Source: Lysobacterales bacterium (GTDB lineage: Bacteria; Pseudomonadota; Gammaproteobacteria; Xanthomonadales; Xanthomonadaceae). Taken from it: 64,000 bases of DNA. The position numbers and the translations under genes are program-made. Every line of letters starts with the position of its first letter. Within the stretch, counting starts at the first letter, position 1. The stretch is from NCBI GenBank assembly GCA_019510125.1, contig JAEKKX010000005.1, forward strand, positions 172,009 to 236,008, in the 5' to 3' direction. The notes beneath the pieces are model-generated. The model searched no databases. It saw only the letters and a program-made list of their open reading frames with translations, and was not told the DNA's origin. Of this stretch, positions 43,201-56,309 are shown in pieces.

Positions 43201-45202
43201 ACGCGCGCAGCATCGCGACCTGCTTCCAGGACAGGTTCGCGGCGAGGATCAGCCGGTTGAAGCCGTCGTTCTCGGCGTTGCCGCGCCAGATCTGGCCGAA
43301 GGCCTCCTCGAAGGTCTCGTCGAAATCGTCCACGTTGAGGTCGGCGCGGGTCGCCTCGACCTCGAAGTCCTGGATGTAGGCGACGGTGTCGCCGGCTTCG
43401 ATCCGGTACGGATGCTCGGAGATCACGCGCAGGCCCATGTTCTCCATCATCGGCAGCGCGTCGGACAGCGGGATGTCGTCGTCGAGGCGATAGAACTTGA
43501 AGCGCAGGCCGCCCTCGGGGCCGCGGCACAGGCTCAGCCGCAGGTCGTCCCCGGGCGTGAGCTGGGCGAGCTGCTCGACGTCGTCGGCCGCGACCGCCGC
43601 CGAGGCCTTTTCGATGTAGCCGGCCGGCAGCGCGCGGCCGTAGCGGGTGGCGAGCTGCAGGCCGCGCTCCTCGCCGTGGCGCTGGACGAGCTGCTCGCGC
43701 AGGTCGTCCTGCCAGTTGCGCACGATCTCCGACAGTCGCGCGTCGAGCCGGGCGGCGTCGATGTCGACCTGCTCGCCCTTGCGCGGGCGCACCAGCATGT
43801 GCAACTGCGCGAGCGGCGAATCGCCGAGCTGGATGGTGGAGTCGACGCGGTCGGCGTGCAGCAGGTCGCGCAGCATCGCCTCGATGCGCAGGCGCACCTC
43901 GGTGTTGTAGCGATCGCGCGGGATGTAGGCCAGCACCGAGTAGAAGCGGCCGTAGCGGTCGTGGCGCACGAACGCGCGGCTGCGCACGCGCTCCTGCAGC
44001 CCGAGGATGCCGGAGGCCAGGCGATGCAGTTCGGGGCCGGTCGACTGGAACAGCTCGTCGCGCGGCAGGGTCTCGAGGATGTGGCGCAGCGCCTTGCCGC
44101 TGTGGCCGGTCGGCGCCAGCCCCGAGGCCAGCATCACCTGGTCGTGGCGCTGGCGCACCAGCGGGATTTCCCACGGCCGGCGGGTGTAGGCACCGGAGGT
44201 ATACAGGCCGATGAAGCGCTGCTCGGTCACCGGGCGGCCTTCGGCGTCGAATCCGAGCACGCCGATGTAGTCCATGTAGCCCGGGCGGTGCACGGTCGAG
44301 CGCGCGTTGGTCTTGGTGAGGATCAGCGCGTCGGAGGCGCCCGACTGCGGCATGTGGTGCGCGGCCAGCGTGGTCAGCGGACGCGGCGTGCTGCCGCCGT
44401 CGCCGCGCAGCAGGCCCAGCCCGCTGCCGGGCACCGCGGCCAGCACTTCGACCCCGCCCTGCTTGCGCACCTTGTATTCGCGGAAGCCCAGGAAGGTGAA
44501 ATGGTCGTCCGCGGCCCAGCGCAGGAACGCCTGCGCCTCCGCGCGGCCGGCCTCGTCGACCGGCATCCGCCGGCGGCCGACATCCTCCACGATCTCCAGC
44601 ATCTTCGCGCGCATCGCCGGCCAGTCGACCACGGTCGCGCGCACGTCGTCGAGCACCTCGCGCACCGCGGCCTCGACCTCGGCCAGGCCGGCCGTCGGCT
44701 GGCGGTCGATCTCCAGGTGCATCATCGACTCGATCTCGCCCTCGCCGACCGACGTCATCCGGCCGGCCTTGTCGCGCGCGATCCGCACCAGCGGATGGCC
44801 CAGGACGTGGACGCCGATCCCGCGCTCGGCCAGCGCCATCGTCACCGAGTCGACCAGGAACGGCATGTCGTCGTTGACGATCTGCAGCACCGTGTGCGGC
44901 GACTCCCAGCCCTGGCGGGCGATGGTCGGGTTGAACAGCCGCACGCTGGCGGTGCCGGGCTTGCGCACCTTCGCGAACGCGAGGAAATCGTCGGCGAGCG
45001 CGGCCCAGCCGTCGACGCCGTGCAGCGGCAGCTCGTCGGCGCTCATGCGCTGGTAGAACGCGCTGGCGAAGGCGCTGGCGTCGTCACCGGCCTTGCTGCC
45101 GACGCGGCGGCGCAGCGCGGCGAAGATCGGGTCGAGCAGCGCGGTGTCGGCACGGTCCTGCCCGCGCGCAGCGCGGCGCGGGGCGGAGGTCTTCTTGCTC
45201 AT
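40226..45202 (-). CDS. gdhB: NAD-specific glutamate dehydrogenase, large type
   Basis: The 1658-residue enzyme belongs to the 180-kDa class (Bac_GDH) that oxidatively deaminates glutamate to 2-oxoglutarate and ammonia. Long N-terminal ACT/PAS-like regulatory regions (about 1-700) precede the catalytic core, with [28 protein letters not shown] and [14 protein letters not shown] around residues 870-900 and [17 protein letters not shown] near 1040. In Pseudomonas and Streptomyces this class is catabolic and allosterically activated by arginine or aspartate. Length matches the class. The 31-base gap to the acyl-CoA dehydrogenase suggests the two are not tightly coupled: the glutamate gene is upstream of nothing and downstream of it in transcription order. 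Confidence 0.96.
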   Translation of the reverse strand: [1658 protein letters not shown]

Positions 45203-45233
45203 GGATTGCGGGTCCTGTCGGAGGGTCGCGGGA

Positions 45234-46394
45234 TCAGCGCAGGCCGGTCTCGTTGCGGGCGATCACCAGGCGCTGGATCTCGCTGGTGCCTTCGTAGATT
45301 TCGGTGATCTTGGCGTCGCGGAAATAGCGCTCCAGCGGCATTTCCTTCGAGTAGCCCATGCCGCCGTGGATCTGCACGGCCTGGTGGGCGATCCACATCG
45401 CCGCCTCGGAGGCGGTCAGCTTGGCGACCGCGGCCTCGGTGCTGAAGCGGCCGCCGGTCTTCTCGGCCTCGCCCTTCGCCCACGCCGCGCGCAGGGTCAG
45501 CAGGGTCGCGGCGTCGAGCTTGCACTTCATGTCGGCGAGCTTGGCCTGGGTCATCTGGAAGGTGCCGATCGGCGCGCCGAAGGCCTTGCGCTCCTTGACG
45601 TAGGCCAGGGTCGCCTCGTAGGCGGCGCGGGCGATGCCGATCGCCTGCGAGGCGATGCCGATCCGGCCGGCGTCGAGCACGCCCATCGCGATCTTGAAGC
45701 CCTCGCCCTCCTGGCCCAGCACTTCGTCGGGCTGGACCACGTAGTCGGCGAACTCGATCTCGCAGGTGGCCGAGGCGCGGATGCCCAGCTTCGGCTCGGT
45801 CTTGCCGCGGTGGAAGCCGGCGCGGGCGGTGTCGACCATGAACGCGGTGATCCCGCGCGCGCCCTTGTCCGGGTCGGTCATCGCGAACAGCACGATGTAC
45901 TTGGCGACCGGACCGGAGGTGATCCAGCTCTTCTTGCCGTTGACCACGTAGGTGCCGTCGGCCTGCTTCACCGCCTTACAGCGCATCGCGGTGGCGTCGG
46001 AGCCGGACTGCGGCTCGGTCAGCGCGAACGCGCCGATCTCGCGGCCCTCGGCGATCGCGCGGACGTAGAGCTGCTTCTGCGCCTCGGTGCCGAACTTGAG
46101 GATGCCGTTGCAGAACAGCGAGTTGTTCACCGACATGATGGTCGAATGCGCGGCGTCGGCCGCGGCGACCTCGATCATCGCCAGCACGTAGCTGATCGGG
46201 TCCATCCCGGCGCCGCCGTACTCGGCCGGGACCTCGATCCCCATCAGTCCGTTCTCGCCCAGCACCCGCATGTTCTCGACCGGGAAATCGCCGGTGCGGT
46301 CGTGGTGCTCGGCGCTCGGCGCGATCTTCTCCTGCGCGATGCGGCGGGCCACGTCCTGAATCATCAACTGCTCTTCGCTGAAACGAAAATCCAC
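45234..46394 (-). CDS. Short-chain-type acyl-CoA dehydrogenase
   Basis: The 386-residue FAD enzyme introduces the trans-2 double bond into acyl-CoA. The GTG start gives MDFRFSEEQLMIQDVARRIA. Signature segments are ALTEPQSGSDATAM, KKSWITSGPVAKYIVL, QAVQIHGGMGYSKEMPLERYFRDAKI and the catalytic Glu368 in EIYEGTSEIQR, the position used by butyryl-type enzymes. Substrate chain length is inferred. It diverges from the ArsR-methyltransferase gene across a 147-base region and precedes the NAD-glutamate dehydrogenase gene on the same strand. Confidence 0.92.
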   Translation of the reverse strand: MDFRFSEEQLMIQDVARRIAQEKIAPSAEHHDRTGDFPVENMRVLGENGLMGIEVPAEYGGAGMDPISYVLAMIEVAAADAAHSTIMSVNNSLFCNGILKFGTEAQKQLYVRAIAEGREIGAFALTEPQSGSDATAMRCKAVKQADGTYVVNGKKSWITSGPVAKYIVLFAMTDPDKGARGITAFMVDTARAGFHRGKTEPKLGIRASATCEIEFADYVVQPDEVLGQEGEGFKIAMGVLDAGRIGIASQAIGIARAAYEATLAYVKERKAFGAPIGTFQMTQAKLADMKCKLDAATLLTLRAAWAKGEAEKTGGRFSTEAAVAKLTASEAAMWIAHQAVQIHGGMGYSKEMPLERYFRDAKITEIYEGTSEIQRLVIARNETGLR

Positions 46395-46510
46395 GGTCGC
46401 ATCCTCGGCGATGAAATCGAAACCAATATTGTAGCCGCGGGCCTCGTCCAACCACAGCGCCGGCGCCGCAGGCTTGACCCGGCGGACCCGGCGGCGGACA
46501 ATCATCTTTG

Positions 46511-46529
46511 TATCGCGATATTGAGATAT
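46511..46529. promoter_or_regulatory. Overlapping dyads before arsR-MT/metH, candidate operator
   Basis: TATCGCGATA (46511-46520) is a perfect palindrome and overlaps a second dyad ATAT-TGAG-ATAT (46518-46529). They stand 12-30 bases before the regulator's ATG, in an AT-rich island of a GC-rich chromosome, and touch its ribosome site GAGG (46530-46533). ArsR-family regulators bind such short AT-rich dyads, so autoregulation of the arsR-metH unit is likely. Confidence 0.55.
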
Positions 46530-46541
46530 GAGGCCCGCACG

Positions 46542-47467
46542 ATGGATCTCGAAGCCTGGTCGGCCCGGCTGAAAGTGCTGGCGGACGCCACCCGCGTCCG
46601 CCTGCTCGCGCTGCTCGAGCGCGAGGAACTCACCGTCGCCGAGCTGTCGTCGATCACCCGGCTGGCCCAGCCCCGGGTGTCGACCCATCTGGCGCGGCTG
46701 AAGGAGGCCGGGCTGGTCCGCGACCGCCGCGCCGGCGTGTCCGCCTACTACCGCTTCGACGAGGCCGGCCTGGACGAGCCTCAGCGGGCGCTCTGGCGCA
46801 CCCTGCGCGAGGGCAGCGACGACCCCCTGCTGCGCCAGGACGCCGAGCGCATCCCCGACGTGCTGGCCGCGCGCGCCTCCGACGCCAACTGGGCGGACAG
46901 CGTCGCCGGCGACATGGAGCGGCACTACTCGCCCGGCCGCACCTGGGAGGCGCTGGCGCGCTCGGCGCTGCCGCTGCTGACCCCCGGCCGGGTGCTGGAC
47001 ATCGCTTCCGGCGACGGCGTGCTGGCCGAGCTGCTGGCCCCGCATTCGCAGGAATACGTCTGCGTCGACGCCAGCTCGCGCGTGGTCGTCGCCGCGAGCG
47101 AGCGCCTGCGCCGGTTCGGCCACGTGCAGGTGCGCGAGGGCGACATGCACGCCCTGCCGTTCGAGGACGGCCATTTCGATCTGGTCGTGCTGATGCACGC
47201 CCTCACCTACGCCGAGCGACCGGCGGTGGCGGTGGCCGAGGCGGCCCGCGTGCTGCGCCCAGGCGGGCGGCTGCTGCTGAGCAGCCTTGCCCGCCACGAG
47301 CACCGCGTCGCGGTCGAGGCCTACGGCCACGTCAACCTCGGCTTCACCGACAAGGAACTGCGCCGGTTCATGGAAAAGGCCGGGCTGGAGATCGCCACCA
47401 CCGAGACCGTGACCCGGGAAAAGCGACCGCCGCACTTCGAAGTCATCGCCCTGATCGGGAGAAAGCC

Positions 47468-47471
<4 letters not shown>
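46542..47471 (+). CDS. ArsR-type regulator fused to SAM methyltransferase domain
   Basis: The 309-residue protein has a winged helix-turn-helix (1-90: [50 protein letters not shown]) without ArsR metal-binding cysteines, then a class I methyltransferase fold with motif [10 protein letters not shown] (151-159), [31 protein letters not shown] and [14 protein letters not shown]. Its stop overlaps the start of metH1 (GTGA). This build and linkage resemble SahR, the S-adenosylhomocysteine-responsive regulator of methionine-cycle genes in proteobacteria. I infer that the domain senses SAM/SAH rather than methylating a substrate. Confidence 0.88.
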
Positions 47472-51384
<3,913 letters not shown>

Positions 51385-51412
51385 CGGGCCCCGCCCACCG
51401 CCATCGACCTTC

Positions 51413-52252
51413 GTGCCCGACACCCTCGTCCTCTCCCACGCCAACGGTTTCCCGCTGCCGGTGTACCGGCGGGTGCTCGAAGCGCTCACCCCGGAATTCG
51501 ACGGCACCGGCGTGCCGCGGTTCGGCCACGATCCGTCGCGCCCGCCCACCGTGGGCTGGCCCTATCTGGTCGACGAACTGGTCGAGTTCGTCAACGCCCT
51601 GCCCCGCCTCGGCGAACGCCTGTGGCTGGTCGGGCATTCGCTGGGCGGCTACCTGAGTCTGCTCGCCGCGGAGCGCCTGCATCCGCGGGTCGCCGGGATC
51701 GTGCTGCTGGACTCGCCGATCATCGCCGGGATCAGCGCCGCCGCGGTCCGGCTGGGCCGCGCCACCGGACTCGACCGCTGGATGATGCCGCTGGAAGCGA
51801 CCCGCCAGCGTCGCCGGCACTGGCCCGACATCGAAGCCGCGCACGCGCACTACGCGGCCAAGCCCGCCTTCGCGCGCTGGGACCCGCGCGTGCTGCGCGA
51901 CTACGCCGCGCACGGCACCACCGCCGACGGCCGCGGCGGCCGCGAACTGCTGTTCGACCGCGACGTCGAATTCCGGATCTACCGCTCGCTGCCGACCGCG
52001 CGCGTGGGCGATGCGGCGCGCAGGCTGGGCATCCCGGTCGCCTTCATCGGCGGACGCCGCTCGCGCGAGGTGCGCAGCGTCGGCATGGCCGCGACCCGCG
52101 CGCTGGTCGGCGAGCGGCTGAGCTGGGTGGAGGGCAGCCACCTGTTCCCGATGGAACGGCCGGACGAGACCGCCGCCGCGCTGCGCAGCGCGATCGCCGG
52201 CATGCGCGATCCCGCGGTCGCGACCGCGGCGCCGCAGAGGCGACGGGCATGA
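51413..52252 (+). CDS. Alpha/beta hydrolase
   Basis: The 279-residue cytoplasmic hydrolase starts at a [17 protein letters not shown] provides the oxyanion hole, [16 protein letters not shown] the nucleophile Ser (GHSLGG), and the final [13 protein letters not shown] the catalytic His. The SHANGFP start is a hallmark of a xanthomonad/pseudomonad subgroup with esterase-like members. The substrate is not deducible. Its stop overlaps the next gene's start (ATGA). Confidence 0.88.
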   Translation: MPDTLVLSHANGFPLPVYRRVLEALTPEFDGTGVPRFGHDPSRPPTVGWPYLVDELVEFVNALPRLGERLWLVGHSLGGYLSLLAAERLHPRVAGIVLLDSPIIAGISAAAVRLGRATGLDRWMMPLEATRQRRRHWPDIEAAHAHYAAKPAFARWDPRVLRDYAAHGTTADGRGGRELLFDRDVEFRIYRSLPTARVGDAARRLGIPVAFIGGRRSREVRSVGMAATRALVGERLSWVEGSHLFPMERPDETAAALRSAIAGMRDPAVATAAPQRRRA

Positions 52253-53007
52253 GCGACGCCGCAGCCGACGACGCAGCCGACGCCCGGGCGAACGCGCGCG
52301 AGGCGAACGGCAACGAGGCCTTCCTGCTCAAGCACGCCGCGCCGGGCCGGATCGGCCTGTGCACCGGCGACGAATGGATCAGCAAGCTGATCCGCAAGGC
52401 CCAGGCGCCGCTGACCGCCGACGGCCACCGCAGCCTGTGGTCGCACGCCTTCCTGTTCGGCGAGAAGCGCAGCGACGGCCACTGGTGGGTGATCGAATCC
52501 GACCTCGACCTGCGCAGCCGGCAGATGCGGCTTGGCGTGCAGGAAAACCGGCTGAGCCGCTATCGCGACGCCGAGGCCTTCCCGAACGTCGCGGTGCTCG
52601 ATTTCGGACTTGCGCCGGAACAGACGCAGCGGGTGATGACCGCCGCGCTCGACCTGCTGTCCGGACTCCACCACTACTCGCTGAGCGAACTGGTCGGCAC
52701 GATGTTCGCGATGCACAGCCGCCGCCTGCGCCAGCGCGACAACCTGCTCGCGAAGGAAGGCGCGCTGTACTGCTCGGCGATGGTGCAGCATTGCTACGCC
52801 GCCGCCGGCATCGACCTGCTGCCCGGCGTCACCGGCAAGAACGTCTCCCCGCACGACATCGCGACCTCGCCCCTGCCGCACACCGCGCACCGGCTGATCC
52901 GCGACCTCGGCGTCTCGCGCCTGCGCCGCGTCGCCGGGCGGACGAAGGCCCTGCTGAACACCCCGGTGGACGAGCTGCTCACCACGCCGGTCGACGAACT
53001 GTTCTGA
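52249..53007 (+). CDS. Permuted papain-fold (YiiX-like NlpC/P60) protein
   Basis: The 252-residue protein has no signal peptide. GRIGLCTGDEWISKLIRKAQ, the histidine in LWSHAFLFGE, and later LYCSAMVQHCYAAAGIDLL give the His-first, Cys-later order of circularly permuted NlpC/P60 enzymes (YiiX/YaeF type, also called LRAT-like), with Cys in the YCSxxV context. Members may be amidases, thioesterases or acyltransferases. The C-terminus has a short repeat (TPVDELLTTPVDELF). It is translationally coupled to the upstream hydrolase, hinting at a shared lipid or ester substrate. Confidence 0.75.
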   Translation: MSDAAADDAADARANAREANGNEAFLLKHAAPGRIGLCTGDEWISKLIRKAQAPLTADGHRSLWSHAFLFGEKRSDGHWWVIESDLDLRSRQMRLGVQENRLSRYRDAEAFPNVAVLDFGLAPEQTQRVMTAALDLLSGLHHYSLSELVGTMFAMHSRRLRQRDNLLAKEGALYCSAMVQHCYAAAGIDLLPGVTGKNVSPHDIATSPLPHTAHRLIRDLGVSRLRRVAGRTKALLNTPVDELLTTPVDELF

Positions 53008-53035
53008 ATGTGCCGGCCGCCGGTGGCCGACCCCG

Positions 53036-53689
53036 TCACCAGACCAGGTCGTCCGGCACCTGGTACTTCGGATCGGCGTAGGGATCGTCTGCGGCCGGCG
53101 CGGCCGGATCGACCTTGAGCGCGACCGCGGGGGCGAACAGCGTCGCGGCCTCGTCCAGCACGGCGGCGGTCACCAGCAGGTAGCGGCCGTCGAGCTGGAC
53201 CACGCCGAGTTCGCCGGCGTTGAGCGCCTTCAACTGGTCGGCGTTGACGTAGATGCGCTTGATCTTGCCGCCGTACGGGAAATGCCGGGCGATGTCGGCC
53301 TCGGCGTCGTTGAGCGCCTTGTCCTTCACGAACTCGGCCAGCTTCGCCTTCGCCTCGCGGCGCAGGCGCGCTTCTTCCTGCTTCAACCGCTCCGCCTCGA
53401 TCCGCTCCTCCTTCTCGCGCTGGGCGCGGATGGCGTAGGCCTTGGCGAGATCGATCTCCTCGCGCGTGCGCGGCTTCTGCGCCTGCGCGCCCTTCTGGTG
53501 CCCGCCGCGATGCGGGGCGCCGCCCTTCGACGGCGCGCCGCGATGCGACGACGGCTTGCCGCCGTGGCCCGGCCGCGGGTGGCCGCCGGCGGGTCGCTGC
53601 GGCGCCTGCGGCGTCCGGGCAGGTTTCTCGGGCTTCGGCGCGGGCTTGAATCCCAGCCCCAGAAGCTGGTCGCGCAGGGAATCGCTCAT
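53036..53689 (-). CDS. DUF2058 family protein
   Basis: The 217-residue protein matches the YaiL/DUF2058 family, predicted polynucleotide-associated proteins. MSDSLRDQLLGLGFK is the conserved start; a basic Gly/His/Pro-rich linker (25-75) and a charged helix (75-120, TREEIDLAKAYAIRAQREKEERIEAERLKQEEARL) follow, then FPYGGKIKRIYVNADQLKALNAGELGVVQLDGRYLLV. RNA or DNA binding is presumed from charge, not proven. It is last in a leftward unit after slyX. Confidence 0.88.
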   Translation of the reverse strand: MSDSLRDQLLGLGFKPAPKPEKPARTPQAPQRPAGGHPRPGHGGKPSSHRGAPSKGGAPHRGGHQKGAQAQKPRTREEIDLAKAYAIRAQREKEERIEAERLKQEEARLRREAKAKLAEFVKDKALNDAEADIARHFPYGGKIKRIYVNADQLKALNAGELGVVQLDGRYLLVTAAVLDEAATLFAPAVALKVDPAAPAADDPYADPKYQVPDDLVW

Positions 53690-53699
53690 GGCGGATCGC

Positions 53700-53924
53700 T
53701 CAGTAATGCGGTGGCGGCGGTTCGCTGGCCGGATCGGCCATCACGTCGCCACGGTGGGTTTTCAGTTCTTCCAGCACCCGCCGCAGCAGGTCGGCGCTGC
53801 GCGCGGCCTCGTCGCGCAGCGCGGCGAGCGCGTCGCTCAGCTCGAGCTGCGCCTGTTCCTGGAACGCCAGCCGCGTCTCCAGTTCGACCACCCGCGCCTG
53901 CAGGTCCTTGTCGGCGTCGGCCAT
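53700..53924 (-). CDS. slyX: SlyX family protein
   Basis: The 74-residue coiled-coil protein has the SlyX pattern: ARVVELETRLAFQEQAQLELSDALAALRDE heptads followed by a linker and the terminal PPPPHY. The function of SlyX is unknown. In enterobacteria slyX neighbours the FKBP gene slyD; here it sits between ugd and DUF2058, downstream of three FKBP genes. Confidence 0.88.
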   Translation of the reverse strand: MADADKDLQARVVELETRLAFQEQAQLELSDALAALRDEAARSADLLRRVLEELKTHRGDVMADPASEPPPPHY

Positions 53925-53930
53925 GGCTGT

Positions 53931-55277
53931 TCAGCCTTGCAGGATCGAGCGTCCGCGCCCGATGCCGTAGTACGCGAGCCCCGCGGCCTCGACTTCGGCC
54001 GGGTCGTAGAGATTGCGGCCGTCGAACACCGCGCCGTCGCCCAGCGCGGCCTTGAGCTTGGCGAAGTCCGGGCTGCGGAACTGCTTCCACTCGGTGACCA
54101 CGACCAGCGCATCGGCGCCCTGCAGCGCCTGCGACGCGTGCTCGCACAGCGCCAGGTCGTCGCGCTCGCCGAAGATCCGCCGCGCCTCGTGGCCGGCTTC
54201 GGGGTCGAACGCGCGCACCCTGGCGCCCGCGTCCCACAGCAGCGACAGCAGGGTGCGGCTGGAGGCTTCGCGCATGTCGTCGGTGTTGGGCTTGAACGCC
54301 AGCCCCCAGACCGCGACGGTCTTGCCGCGCAGCGCGCCGGCGTCGCCGTAGTGGCGCACCATCAGCTCGAACAGGTGTTCCTTCTGGCGATGGTTCACCG
54401 ACTCCACCGCGTCCAGCAGTTCGGCGCGGTAGCCGACCTGCTGCGCGGTGCGCGCCAGCGCCTGCACGTCCTTCGGGAAGCACGAGCCGCCGTAGCCGGC
54501 GCCCGGGTAGATGAAGTGCCAGCCGATGCGCGGGTCCGAACCGATCCCCTGGCGCACCATCTCGATGTCCGCGCCCACGCGCTCGGCGATGTTCGCGATC
54601 TCGTTCATGAAGCTGATCTTGGTCGCCAGCATCGCGTTGGCGGCGTACTTGGTCAGCTCGGCCGAGCGCACGTCCATCACCACGATGCGCTCGTGGTTGC
54701 GGTTGAACGGCGCGTACAGGCGCTTGAGCTTCTCGATCGCGGCCGGGCTGTCGGCGCCGATCACGATGCGGTCCGGGCGCATGCAGTCCTCGACCGCGGC
54801 GCCCTCCTTCAGGAATTCGGGGTTGGACACCACGTCGCAGGCGACGTCGGCGCCACGCGCCGCGAGGGCCGCGCCGATCGCGGCGCGCACCTTGTCGGCG
54901 GTGCCGACCGGCACGGTCGACTTGTCGACGACCACCGCCGGGCGCTCCAGGTGGGCGCCGATGGTCTTCGCCACCGCCAGCACGTACTGCAGGTCGGCGC
55001 TGCCGTCCTCGTCGGGCGGGGTGCCGACGGCGATGAAGATCACGTCGCCGTGGGCGATCGCCGAGGCGGCGTCGGTGGTGAATTCGAGCCGGCCTTCGGC
55101 GAAATTCGCCTTGACCATCGGTTCGAGGCCCGGCTCGTAGATCGGGATCACGCCGTTGCGCAGGCCGTCGATCTTGGCCGCGTCGATGTCGACGCAGACC
55201 ACGTGGTGGCCGACCTCGGCCAGGCAGGTGCCGGTCACCAGGCCGACGTAACCGGTGCCGAAGATCGTGACGCGCAT
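53931..55277 (-). CDS. ugd: UDP-glucose 6-dehydrogenase
   Basis: The 448-residue NAD enzyme oxidises UDP-glucose to UDP-glucuronate for polysaccharide and lipid A modification. The N-terminal Rossmann motif is FGTGYVG (6-12); the catalytic Cys266 is in [10 protein letters not shown], with Lys210 and Asn214 ([12 protein letters not shown]) in the active site; [14 protein letters not shown] opens the second Rossmann domain. Length is typical. It lies between the FKBP genes and slyX and has no capsule genes beside it. Confidence 0.96.
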   Translation of the reverse strand: MRVTIFGTGYVGLVTGTCLAEVGHHVVCVDIDAAKIDGLRNGVIPIYEPGLEPMVKANFAEGRLEFTTDAASAIAHGDVIFIAVGTPPDEDGSADLQYVLAVAKTIGAHLERPAVVVDKSTVPVGTADKVRAAIGAALAARGADVACDVVSNPEFLKEGAAVEDCMRPDRIVIGADSPAAIEKLKRLYAPFNRNHERIVVMDVRSAELTKYAANAMLATKISFMNEIANIAERVGADIEMVRQGIGSDPRIGWHFIYPGAGYGGSCFPKDVQALARTAQQVGYRAELLDAVESVNHRQKEHLFELMVRHYGDAGALRGKTVAVWGLAFKPNTDDMREASSRTLLSLLWDAGARVRAFDPEAGHEARRIFGERDDLALCEHASQALQGADALVVVTEWKQFRSPDFAKLKAALGDGAVFDGRNLYDPAEVEAAGLAYYGIGRGRSILQG

Positions 55278-55381
55278 GCGGGCCTCGCTGGATGCTTGTT
55301 GCTGTTGCGTGTGTGTTGCGACTGCGGACGCGATGCGCCCGGGACATCGCCGACGGCGACGCCCCGGGCGTGGACGTGCGA

Positions 55382-56194
55382 TCAGGGCTTGACGATGTCG
55401 AGCAGCTCGACCTCGAACACCAGGGTGGCGTTCGGCGGGATCGGGCCGCCCGGGGTGCCCTGCTCGCCGTAGCCCAGCTTGGCCGGGATCCACAGCTTGA
55501 ACTTGCTGCCGACCGGCATCAGTTGCAGCGCCTCGGTCCAGCCCTGCACCACCGAGTTCAGCACGAACTGCGCCGGTTCCTTGCGGTCGTAGGAGCTGTC
55601 GAACTTGGTGCCGTCCAGCAGGGTGCCGACGTAGTGCACCTTCACCGAATCCTCGGCCTTGGGCTTCGGACCCTTGCCCATGGTCATCACCATGTACTGC
55701 AGCCCGGAAGCGGTGGTGGTGACGCCCGGCTTCTTGCCGTTCTCGGCGAGGAACTTCTCGCCCTCGGCGAGGTTCTTCTTGCCCTGCTCGGCCATCTCGG
55801 CCTGCTTCTTCGCCATCTCCTCTTCCTGCTTCTTCTGCATCTTCACCGCGAACGCCTGCATGACCTTCTGGGCCTGTTCTTCGGTGAGCAGCGGCTTCTT
55901 GTCGCTCATCATGTCGCCGATGGCGCGCTCCAGGGTCGCCATGTCGATGTCGTCCTTCATCGGCTTGAGCGACTTGCCGATGTCCATGCCGATGAAGTAG
56001 CTGATCTGCTGCTTCTCGGTCGGCAGGCCGGGGATGTCCAGCGTCGCGCCGTCCTTGCCCGCCTCGGCGGTCTTGGCGTCCTTGGCGTCCTTGCCGCCCT
56101 CGGCGGCGTTCTTGTCGATCGGCTTGCACGCCGACAGCGCGAGCGCGCAGGACGCGATGCCGACGGCGAGGGTGAGATTGCGCGAGACTTTCAT
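55382..56194 (-). CDS. FKBP-type peptidyl-prolyl isomerase, lipoprotein
   Basis: The 270-residue protein has a lipoprotein signal with lipobox LSAC (Cys23), so it is anchored to the periplasmic face. An N-terminal FKBP dimerisation domain (about 55-160, [15 protein letters not shown], with a [16 protein letters not shown] coiled helix) precedes the FKBP catalytic domain (165-270: [60 protein letters not shown]). This is the Mip/FkpA build. AGGAG lies before the ATG. It is the third of three tandem paralogues in transcription order. Confidence 0.95.
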   Translation of the reverse strand: MKVSRNLTLAVGIASCALALSACKPIDKNAAEGGKDAKDAKTAEAGKDGATLDIPGLPTEKQQISYFIGMDIGKSLKPMKDDIDMATLERAIGDMMSDKKPLLTEEQAQKVMQAFAVKMQKKQEEEMAKKQAEMAEQGKKNLAEGEKFLAENGKKPGVTTTASGLQYMVMTMGKGPKPKAEDSVKVHYVGTLLDGTKFDSSYDRKEPAQFVLNSVVQGWTEALQLMPVGSKFKLWIPAKLGYGEQGTPGGPIPPNATLVFEVELLDIVKP

Positions 56195-56309
56195 CAACGG
56201 GGCTCCTGGGGTGGCGGTTCGCCGCGGTGGCGGCGCAGAGGGTGTCGGGGGAACGCAGGATAGTGCAGGAAAAGGGGCGCGGAAGGCCGGACGGATCGCC
56301 GCAGTGCGA

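Noticed and set aside
40178-45307. A 1709-codon open frame on the plus strand opposite the NAD-glutamate dehydrogenase gene
   Set aside because: Its translation is low-complexity (His/Arg/Val/Gln-rich) and lacks family motifs; long antisense frames are expected opposite real genes at this GC content.
46395-46541. SAH or SAM riboswitch before the metH unit
   Set aside because: The interval is short and the dyads lie at the start codon region; I could not fold a recognised SAH/SAM aptamer.
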